Origin: Tretioscincus oriximinensis
Lineage: Eukaryota; Chordata; Lepidosauria; Squamata; Gymnophthalmidae
DNA length: 64,000 nucleotides
Direction of reading: 5' to 3'
NCBI GenBank assembly: GCA_022410635.1
Contig: JAJVDF010000253.1
Coordinates: 1,099-65,098, forward strand
This document shows positions 1-10,800 of the stretch, one piece after another. The position numbers and the translations under genes are program-made. Position 1 is the first letter of the stretch. Each line of letters opens with the position of its first letter. Below the pieces are notes generated by a model. The model was not told the origin of the DNA. It saw nothing but the letters and a program-made list of their open reading frames with translations, and did no database searches.

Positions 1-94
1 AAGAAGAAGAAGAAGAAGAAGAAGAAGAAGAAGAAGAAGAAGAAGAAGAAGAAGAAGAAGAAGAAGAAGAAGAAGAAGAAGAAGAAGAAGAAGA
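1..94. repeat. (GAA)n microsatellite, SINE tail
   Basis: An uninterrupted GAA/CTT trinucleotide array begins at the window edge. It runs straight into a minus-strand tRNA-derived SINE, so it is that element's expanded 3' tail. The true length is unknown because the array is cut by the window start. Confidence 0.95.
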
Positions 95-381
95 ACTTGT
101 ACACCGCTTTTTCTCACTTTTCAAAGGGACTCAAAGCGGCTTACAAGGATATATTTTGCCCAAAAGCTCACATTCTATCTTCCCCACCAGGTTGTGGTGG
201 TTCCCATGTATCTACTTACAGTCAGTTGCAATTTCTTGCAATTCATGCTTTCGAATAGCTGGATTGTCTANAATTACANGCTAGTGGACGGTGCTCACCC
301 TTCTCCACGCCCCACATAGGGCTTCGAAACCCCATCTCCCAGNCGAGAGACGAATTCCTAAGCGACTGTGCTATCCGTGCC
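95..381 (-). mobile_element. tRNA-derived SINE, full length
   Basis: The reverse strand begins at 381 with a tRNA-like head that includes an A-box-like block (TAGCTCAGTNG type) and a B-box-like block. It continues through the family body (AATTGCAACTGAC, then the GTGGTGGTTCCC block) and ends in the CTT tail. The same body recurs at 6924, 16915, 19389, 25199, 27846, 42893, 46533 and 50797, so it is a dispersed family. I cannot give it a database name. Confidence 0.85.
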
Positions 382-1145
382 TGTTTATATGAATTTTTAC
401 CTGTCATTGTGCTGCCTTTGGTGGAAGGGGCATTATCATCACCCTCGTCCTCATCCTCATCATGATGATNCCCTTGGCAGTGTACAGACTATTCTTTAAA
501 AAAATGTTTGCGCAATGATGAGCTGTCGATGTATCTGCCCTGCTAGTAAATGAGAGAAGGCAGACTTATTACAATTAAGAAAAAGTAAGCAAATATCAGA
601 TTCTCCACCCCCACCCCCATTCCAGGTTTTAGGGAAGAAATAAAGATTATTTCAGTATATTTCAATGATTGAAGAGAGTAAGTTAAACTGAACGGTCCAG
701 TCATCAGGAGAACTTTCACCTCAAGGTACCAAGGGCAAACCCATTATATATGCATGAAGTACAAAGGGCATTTTGCAGTTATCACAGCCAACGCCAGTTT
801 TATTGGCATTCTTCAAATAATAGTTAATGAAATCAGATAGTGTCTTGTGTGTGCAGAAAAAGGAAGTTCAAACAATATTTGAAATTAGATAGATGACAGG
901 GTCTATTTTAATACCTCCAGTTTGTTTTGNTAATTTTCTAACTCTGTCCAAAATGACCTGCTTTTTTGAGAGCTGATCCCTACATCTCATCTATTCCATT
1001 GCAGAATAATTAATATTGTCTGCTTCCGCACGAGCAGCCATGCTGCACATTTTCAGGATATCGTGTGTCATACCCACTTGCCCAGCCCCTGCCCCCACAT
1101 TAGATGTTGCGCTTTGCTGCTGGAATGCAGCACCTCCATGGCAGA

Positions 1146-1310
1146 GAAAAAGAATCTGGTTTTTATACTCTGCACTTCTCACCCGAAGGGATTCAGTGCA
1201 GCTTTCAAGGTTAATTTTTACCCAAAGGCTTTTGTCTATTCTATCTTCCCCACCACACTGTGGTGGCACTTATTTATCTACTTGAAATATAGATTGCAAA
1301 TATTTTCAAG
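1146..1310 (-). mobile_element. SINE fragment (CTT-tail family)
   Basis: This is the 3' half of the same SINE on the minus strand. It shows the block for the pre-tail region (TTTTTATACTCTGCACTTCTC), the CTTTCAAGGTTAATTTT block and the CCCCACCACACTGTGGTGG block. The tRNA-like head is missing and the copy is diverged. Confidence 0.7.
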
Positions 1311-1641
1311 CAATTTAGAGTTGAGAGATGTGGAAGGTTTAAAGTGTGGCTTGTATGTATGGAAAAATTATTATGTTAAGTTATGTAGTTAAGTATAGGA
1401 TGTAGTTAAGTATAGGAGCACAATTGCAATAGTTTTTTGCAGTTTTGAAGAAATGGTATATGTATACTTGATTGAAAAGGACCACCTCATTTGTTTATTA
1501 AATCTTTAATAAGGTTTATGTAAAAATTACTACAAAATCTCTCTCTNTNTGTGTGTCTCTCTGTCTCTCTCTCACACACATAAACACATAAACTATTTAA
1601 CATAATTTTCATCTAGGGGTTACATGTATCTTTTATTTCAG

Positions 1642-1862
1642 AATTTGGAAAGCAAATGGTCAGTTTTCAGAAGAAGTTGGAAAATGCTCTTCCTGGCAGT
1701 GCCTGGATCACACGGAACATGAGAAAAGGTTTACCCCCTGACCAAGCAGATGTGGTCATTATTGGAGGTGGAATCATTGGCTGGTCCATTGCCTTTTGGT
1801 TGAAGATGAATGCACGTGTTGAGGACGAGCTTCGAGTGGTTGTGGTTGAGAGGGACCTCACG
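1642..1862 (+). CDS. FOXRED1: FOXRED1 exon 2
   Basis: The acceptor is TTTTATTTCAG at 1631-1641 and the donor GTGAGT at 1863. The exon starts at the second codon position and ends in phase 0. It encodes the N-terminal linker and then the FAD-binding Rossmann strand [18 protein letters not shown], with the three glycines that hold the cofactor diphosphate. It finishes with VVVVERD, whose acidic end is the usual contact to the adenosine ribose. The ATG at 1656 is internal, not the start. Confidence 0.96.
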
Positions 1863-4800
1863 GTGAGTGGCCCTCCTGGGTCTTAACAGCAAACATGAAC
1901 ATCAGGTTTGCTTAACAGAAATAGCCGTGTTAGTCCAGTAGAAAGTTCAGCAAAGGGGCCAGCAGCACTTNGAGACTAACAGGAGAAAAGTGGGTGACAT
2001 CAGCGTTCGTAGACAGGTCTACTTCTTCAGATGCTGAAGGACTAATGTCAGGGTCAGGTGTTTATAGAAAACTGTGTATGGGAGACGACAAANCATATGA
2101 AAATGTGATGGGGTGTGAACCCCAGGTTAGAAAAACAGGTAAGTTTTGCTGCAAATTGTTAAAATGCTTGTTGCACCATTAAAATCCCATATTAAAGATA
2201 AGGACCCAGTAGCATTTATGTAAAAAGAAATGAGGAAAAAAGGGATGCTTTAAAATTCATTCCTGCAACATGGATTAGAAATGTGATGAGGTAGCTAAAT
2301 GTGATGAGCACATTCTAAAGCTCTCCTCATTGTGGCAAAATGGTTCCTAAGCTTTCTTTGATATCCAGATGGATTTTGAAGGAAACATTTTGTAGTGGGG
2401 GGAGAGATTTCAGCTAGACGCGTAGACTAGTTGGAAGGGTCTCCAGGGTCACTGGGCCCAACCCCCAGTTCAATGCAGGATTCANNAAACAATCCCAGAC
2501 ATATGGCTGCCCAGTCTCACCTGCATTAGCTGCTTCTGATCCAACTTCCTCATCAGACTTGGGATAAACTATGCTAAGAATCACAATTTCTGAAAACATT
2601 GAAGCTTTAAGATGAAAGAACAAGTGTTTATAAGGAGAAAAGGTAGTATGGATTTTGGCCTCATTTGCACCAACCTTAATCTGTTCCAAAAAGTGATTCA
2701 GGCCTGTGCTGGCCTAAAATGGCATGTGGACAGAATAAGGCTACATGTGTAGCAGGCTTTTGTCCAATATTCTGGTTGTCAGAAAAAAAATTAAAAGAAT
2801 ATTGCAGGTGAATTTTTTACTGTAAAGTGATTTAGGCAAGAGGGCTTTGGGGCTCTTTCTAATGTTCCTAAGAAGAGATGAGGAGACAGACCATACTTTG
2901 CAGGAGAGATTGAGAAAGCGACTGTGGTCAGAAGGAGCTGGTGATGTGGAGAGAGTATCCTATCATGAGAGGTGTAGTGTGATTGATGCAGGGAAACCTT
3001 GGGGGTGATTATCTTATTGTGTGGGAAAGCAGAAAAGGTCATTTGACTCCAGAACAAGGAAATACAGTCATTTTTCTTTCTTTCTTCTTTGCAGTACTCT
3101 AAAGCATCTACAGTTCTCTCTATTGGAGGGATTCGACAGCAGTACTCAATTCCTGAAAATATCCAGATGAGCTGTTTCTCCGCAACATTCTTGCGTGCCG
3201 TAAACGTATGTCATCCTGGGTCCATTCTTAGGGAAATACCTATGCTGGAAGAAATGTACACCCATCATCCAACTTATCATGGGATGTAATTCTCGAATAA
3301 GGCAGGAATGCCAGGCCCTCCCACAGCCTAGAAAGTGGCTACTTGACCGATTCGGGAGGAGTTCCTCCTTTGTTACTGGGGTTGCCTCGCTAATCCGGGC
3401 CTTGTAGGCTGCAAGAGGCGTAGTTGTGTTGCTTATTGCACAAGTGTATGAAATTAACCCAATGTGAGGCACTCTTTCCCGACAGGATTCAGAGAATTCA
3501 TTCATGCTTCAGTCCTTAACCTTCCTCCTTTAATTTTAATACTCTCTGGGTTTTTTCAGGAGGGTAAACAGTATTACCAATAAATGTGGGTTAATTCCAT
3601 GTTATATATAATTCCATAAGATTAATACATATGTTCAATATATAATTGTTTTTGCTATTCTCTGGCAAAGCATTTTGTAAAATTTGAGTGAATCCAAGCC
3701 CCAAAGCCTCAGATCAGATTAAATTTAGAAAAAAAAGACAGTTTGTAGATGTAAGCTTTGTTGTTTACTGCATTTTCCAACTGCTGTATTACCATTAGCT
3801 CCTGTCCCCATTGAGCCTTATTCTGGGCCATATCTTGGAGTAGGAGCCTGCCATCTACATACTAGTGTAGACTATGGCAGGCCCCATGCAATAGCACTAA
3901 AATGTAGATGACCAAATTCTGTAGAGAGATATAACCCAGAACAGGCCTCAGTGGGGATAGGGTCTAAGAATCATTGGTAACCACAACAATTATATAGCAA
4001 AAACAGACAAAAATATATACTGGGAAATATAGAAAAATGCAAACTTTGTTAAGTTTCTAGACTATCTCTGCCTTTTTTTTTCATTTTTGTATTCAGCAAT
4101 ATCTGGGCATTGTCAATGAACCAGCCATAGATATTCAATTTAATCCATCAGGCTATCTTTTTCTGGCTTCAGAAGAAGGAGCAGCTGTATTGGAAGAAAA
4201 TGTTCAAATTCAAAGGTATAAACTATAAAGCATATTGGATTTTGTGAATGCTGTTATTCAATGTATGAATGAGATCTTTAGTCATAGGAAGGTCAACTCT
4301 CTCTCTCTCTTAATAATTTTTAATAAAAATTTAACACCGTCGTAAGTCCAAATATAATACAGTCACATTATTTTATACAGTTCTTCTATCATTTCCCTAC
4401 TACCACCACCAAAGTTTTCGTTATCACTACTTCAGTTTCGTGGCAATAAGTGATTGAATTTCAGTGTTTTCATCCTTAAACATATTCAGGCTGTTCGTAT
4501 AATTCAGTGACAACATTCAATTATCCCCTCATATCTGTTGTTGATATCCCTTTCACTGTGACTTCTAAAAATCAAATTTATATTCGTTCATTATATATTT
4601 CACCCAAATGTGATTCGTTCATTTCGGTGATTTTTTTTTCATTCCATGGGAAGGGCTTTCTGAACTGCCACAAATCCAGCAAAATAATATAAAAACATTA
4701 CGTAAATATATTTATATTAATAAATTGCATCATGGCGATGGGCCTTCTAACTGAGGTAGGGTGAACACGATATCCATCACCTCGAACATCCATGATTACC

Positions 4801-7800
4801 TGACCACCACTAAACCTACCCCTTTTCAGTGCGGCAAGAGAACCGTTCAGGTACAGGACAGGATATAAAAATCAAAAGCAAGCAAGCTAAAAGTCAGTTC
4901 ATTCCTACAGGACTAGACAGGTTTATGGACACTAAGGGTATAAATGGATACTAGGATGGATGTCTGGATGTAGCCTCCGGGATGGAGCTACAGGCAGGAC
5001 TCTTGAAATACCATTTGCAGGGAGTCATGAACAGGAGCATATTTTGCTTTCCTCTGTTCGGACTGCCCAGGTGCATCTGGTGTGCCGCTGTGTGACACAG
5101 AATGCTGGACTTGATGGGCTGTGGCNTGATCCAGTATGGCTCTTCTTATGTTCTTATGTTCTTACCTTTGCCATTTTTACTTTTCACATACAGGAGAGTT
5201 GAAAATCCTGTTTTGGAATGTTTTCTTTTCAATGAAACAAAGTGTATTTGACCTTTCCCAGAACTCCTGTAACCATCAGCTCTGTGGTCAGTGGAGCCAT
5301 ATGAAAGCCACAGCTTGAAAAAAAAGGCACTGGCAGGTGTTTCTTGCTTGTGCTAGGCAATGCTGAAAGCTGGGCATGTTGCTTGCTTTATTAAAAGATA
5401 ACCCAGATTGGTTTTGGATATTTCACCGGCTCTTGCTTTTTAGTATCTTCTAACACAAGCATTTCATTCTCCATTGTTCAGGATTTTTTTGTTACTGCAC
5501 TCCTCCTGTGTATTGAACTCCTACATTAAATATATTTATTTTTTTGCATTTTCTTTCAAAGGCCCTGTCTCACTGAGCCTTATTCTGGGTTATATCTTGA
5601 TACAGAGCTTGGCCATCCACATGCCAGTGTTGACTATGGCAAGCGCCATTTGACGTGTATCTTGCAGACTCCTATTCACAGATATAGGCTCGGGACAGGA
5701 CCAAAGAACGTTGTTTTAAATCGAAGGTTTTTTATGACTGATTTTATTGCTTTGAATATAGAGAAATTCCTTTTGGAGGCTGCAGCTTCTGTGATTCCTA
5801 GCCGCAGTTGTTCAAGAAAGAGATGCTTCTACAATCTTATTTTTTCTAAAGTGGTCACCTGCCTCTCAAAGATAATTTTTAGGATTCTCTCATTCTAATG
5901 TTTTTTCCTTAATGGTTTTCTAGGAATGAAGGGGCATTGGTTTCCCTCCTGTCTCCAGAAAAACTGAAAAAGAAATTTCCATGGTTGAATACAGAAGATG
6001 TAGCGCTGGCTTCCTATGGTACTAGACTGCTAAATCTCCATGTTTCAAAGACATAACAATGGTTTGGGAATTGTTTTGTGACAGTGGGTTGCTTCAACAC
6101 TGAAATCCTGGGAGCCATGAATAACATGCTCTTTTCTTTCACCTTCCCCTTTCATCTACTGCAGGTAGCTAATCCAAGCTTAATCCTCCAGTTCTCACTA
6201 ATCTAAACTTGTCTTGTTTTGATACCTAGTCAGAAATATTGTCTGAAGGAATCTATTGCAAGAAGGACGTCTTTTTCACATCTATTACGAGCAACGCAGG
6301 GGCTGTAAATCTGCCCACCTCTGAAGTTGATTGGCTGGCCATCAGAACAGCTTCCTACAAAATGGTGGCGCCCATGTCAGAGTGGTCACTGTGGCCACAC
6401 AAGCCCAGTCATACCTGCTGCAACACACTCACCACGCTTGCTTGCCTGCTTGTCCAAACCAAGCCCAATTTTGCCGGCTTACCAACTAGTACTTTAATAG
6501 AGCAAATAGTGGAGAAATTGCTTTTGATATTCATTTATTTCTAGGCCTTGAAAAATATCAAAAACACCTCTCTCCCACTTGCTTATATACCTATATTCAA
6601 TATGCACCAAAGGGGCTCACATCTAGAAAATCAATCCCTACTTAGTTTCACTGCTTTTCTCCTTATTTTTACCCCTAAGCAATTTTTAACTACCAACCAT
6701 TTTTGTTTTCATATTTTCTGAGTATTTTCCAGATTATTAATTCTACAGTTAAATATTTCAATTGCAATCATATTGATGACATAATCAAATATTTTTTCAA
6801 TTGTCCATATAGTACTTTCTTTCCACCCACTCACTGGAACAGTCTTATAAGTGATTTATCTGTAATATCCTTTACATTTTCAAGCATATTTTCCAAATCT
6901 CCCATGTAATACAACCATTTTATGGCACGGATAGCTCAGTTGCTTAGGAATTCGTCTCTCGCCTGGGAGATCAGCTTTCGAAGCCCTGTGTTGGAAGTGG
7001 GGAGGGGTGAGCACCTTCCACTAGCCTGTAGCTCTAGCCAACCCAGCTATTCGAAAGCATGAATTGCAAGAAATTGCAACTGACTGCAAGTAGATACATG
7101 GGAACCACCATAGCCTGGTGGGGAAGATAGAATGTGAGCTTTCAGGCAAAATATCCTTGTAAGCCGCTTTGAGTCCCTTTGAAAGGTGAGAAAAGCGGGG
7201 TATAAGAACCAAGTTCTTCTTCTTCTTCTTTTACATACGATTTATTTCTCTTTCCACTTACTTTCAAAATTCCCTGACAAAATTCCTGTACTGTAGGATT
7301 ACATCTTATAAGAGCTGATTTTGTCAGAATTGTTTAAAAAATACTATATGGAAATCTCATTTGCTATTCAAATAAACTGTTGGGAATTAGGTTCTGACTC
7401 AATTCATGAAGAGTAAACATACAGCTTTCATTTCTCTGAGGCATAGGCTGGATGTAATAAGTTGTAGCTTCTTCCAGGATAAAGAACATAGTCCATAAAA
7501 TAAAAATAGCAAATGATACATAGGTTACTTTAGCATATAGGTTAAGCAACCATCATCTCAATCCAAGCATCTTTATTACAGGAAGACGGAAAAGCAAGTT
7601 GGTAATAGTGAATTAAAACAGAAAAAGCAAGTTGGGAATAGTGAAAGAACAACTGAGCATGTAAGTAACTGAGCATGCTCAGTAATACAGAAATACAGTG
7701 ATAAGCTATAAAAACAATATTCCAGTGATCCTACGGGAAATGTGTGGCTTGGTAGACATTGAAGGTGATACCTTTCCATCTGGCAACTAAAAAACCAATC

Positions 7801-10800
7801 GAAATTACAGTTGTTTTACAAGTTATCCAATATTTATGCGAAATCTAACTAATCTGAAACTGAGTTTGAGTTGTGTGTGAGTTATTTTTGCATACCACAC
7901 TGTTTTTATTTTAGGTTTAGAAAATGAAGGGTGGTTTGACCCTTGGAGTTTGCTTCATGCCTTTCGAAAAAAGGCAGTACACTTGGGTACCTACGAGAGC
8001 CATGGAGAAGTGGCATGTAAGTCTGCTTTGCTTATCTCCTGATCCTTTATTGGTTTGTTAAAATTATATCCAGATTTATCTACGTCTCTTAGCACTCAGC
8101 CAGCAATAGAGAGAATCTCTCTGTGGGCTGAAGAACCTGATAGTTTAAATTGTGTGTCCCCCCTCAAGGCCCCTTCTCCTGGTGCATACCAAGAATGGGC
8201 AACAGGGAAAATCTTAAAATAGGCTTAGAAAGAGTGTTGCTAGAACAAGAGACAACCTTTAAAAATTAAATGTTGTAATCACCACCACTAGGTTGACCAG
8301 ATGACCCCTTTTGGTGTGTGTGTGTGTTCAAAACTCGTTTTGTGGGTGCCTCCCATTTTTTTCTGAGGGGAAATTTTTTNAAAAAAAAACTTTTTGAAAA
8401 AAGTTCCTCAGAAAAAATCTGAGAGGCACCCTAAAAATGGGTTTTCAACCCCCCCCCCCCCAAAGGGGTCATCTGGTCAGCTTACCCACCACCCAACGCA
8501 ACAAACCAGCACCACAACACATTTATTTATAACTCCCTTTTCACCAAAGGGCAGCACACATAGCTTTACCCTGTGAAGTACGTGGGGCTGCGAGAATTCT
8601 AAAGAACTGTGACTGGCTAAAGGGCACCCAGCTGCCTTCATGGCGGAGTGTGGAATTGGACCTGGAAGTTACCAGATAACACTCAATACCCTCTTTCCTG
8701 TTCTGTAGAAGAGCTCCTTAATGCTTATAATGTTATTGTGGCGTTTGCCTGGTTTGAGGCCTGCCTTTTATTTACAGGCCTGAGGTTTGTATATTGTTTC
8801 CTTGGTTTCACCCAGAGGGGAGGAGGGAGGTTGAGCCCATGGCAAGGGGCGTGGCTTCCCCTCTGACCAGTTGGGAGCAGGGAGCCCAGTGGTGAGTGCC
8901 CAATCAGGAGGCAGGCTGGGTCTATAAAACCGGCTCTGCCCACTGATTGGGGCCCTTCTTCTGAGAAACACGGGGTGTGTGAAAGCTCTAAGTGAGGTGG
9001 GGTCCATCTCTAGACATCCTGGCTTGTGTGGAGCAGGACTGAGGGACATCATAGGCCTAGAGGGGGCAGCCTTGCCATGAGNTCCAGGGTGATTGGAGGC
9101 TCGTGGGCTTAGGACGGCTGCTCTAGGGGGTGGTGTGTGAACTGGTTCCATTACTTCTTTATTTCCAAGTACCTTTACCCTGTTGTGTGTAACAATCAAC
9201 CCTCTTTAGTGTGAGTGTGAAGGCTGTGTGTAAAGTCTTCACTCCCCTGTGTGTGGGGAATAGGGGGCCTTCCCTGGGCTTGGCACCACGGGAGAGGGAA
9301 GGGCCCTGTAGCTGCCTGAAGCCTGTGTTGGGCCCTTGCAGCTTAGGTTGGTTGCAGCGGCATAAGGCCGGCTGGGCAACCTGCAGATTGGGCAGTGCCC
9401 AGGCCCCTCCAGGCGCACAGGTAGAGCGATGGCTTGAGATAGGGTGGACGTCCCAGTTATCTGGATTTAATTGCAGTTTTAATTTTAACATGTAATTTTT
9501 GCATTTCAATTTTATGGACTGTTCTGCTGGAGTACAATGCTTGACACAAAATCAGTCAGACAATGAGTAAAAAAATATTTGTTACATCTAGCAAAGAGGT
9601 TTGTAGCACTTTAGAGACTAACAAGCAAAAGGATTGGTGGCACGAGCTTTTGTAGACTTCAGGACAGACTGTATATAGCAATTGGATTGCTGGAAATAAC
9701 AACAGAAATGGAAATGGAGTATGGGTGATTAATGAGGACAAATACAACCCCAGTACAGGAATTGATATTAAGTGGAAGGAAGTGCTTGGGGGAAAGAGAT
9801 GCAGCTAGGTAAAAGTGTTTCAATATAATATATATGGGAAAGTGGAGAGCAGGTCTACTTAATTTGTGTCCTGAATATCTGATCTTTCACTGAAAGATCA
9901 CAGAGCAGGTCTCAAGATAAAACAATTGCTGTAAAACGTAATTTAAGATGCAAAATCTTCCTTTAATGTGGCATTTCAGCTGTAGGGCTGATCTAATTAC
10001 TGCCGCTCTGATTTGATTTTCTCCTTTCCTCTCCTCTAGCTTTTGATCTGTTTACCACAGAGGTAATTACGTCTGATGGGACCCCAGTTAGAGTTTCCCG
10101 TATTAAATCTGTCAATGTAAGTAATTGATGGGATAGGATCTTTAGCCAATCTGCGCTCAGTCTTGCCCATGGAAACAAGTTGGCAGGGAGGTGGCTGGGG
10201 GATTATTGCGATCTCACTTGGGTTTTCTATAAAGATCTCTTGAAACTTTCAGAAGCACATCTTTAAGTGACGTTGCCACCCTGTTGCTTTTTTTTAATCT
10301 AGATCCTGATACCGGAGAGTGGGGAGGTGGCCAAAATCGATTGCTGCCTTGTGGTGAATGCCGCAGGAGCCTGGTCAGGCACAGTGGCAGAGATGGCCGG
10401 CATTGGGTTAGGGCCACCAGAACAGGTCAAAAGCGTCCGGCTACCAGTAGAACCCAAGAAAAGGTACAGGGTATTTATTTATTTTCATTTCTGTACAGCT
10501 CTATACCTGAAGGCCTCAGGGCGATTAACATTGAAATCCAAATTAAGATATTAAAACAGCTTGTAAGTGTGGCATCCTCTACCTAGGGCCAGGTACACTA
10601 TACACCTGGGATCCAAGCAGGTACCGATGACCTACTTAGACTCCCAGCACCTTTAGGCCTTTCACAAGGCACCTTTATGCTGTATGAATGGAGTTTATTT
10701 CAGTCCTCACCAGTTGTTGTGATGTGTATGGATTTTGTGAGAAAAAAACAAAAGAAAGACGTTTTAAAAGTTAAACAAAAAGGTTTATTGTTACAACAGA

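Noticed and set aside
6924..7000. Possible tRNA gene
   Set aside because: The A- and B-box-like blocks belong to a SINE head; the cloverleaf is not maintained and the same sequence is repeated with a SINE body across the window.
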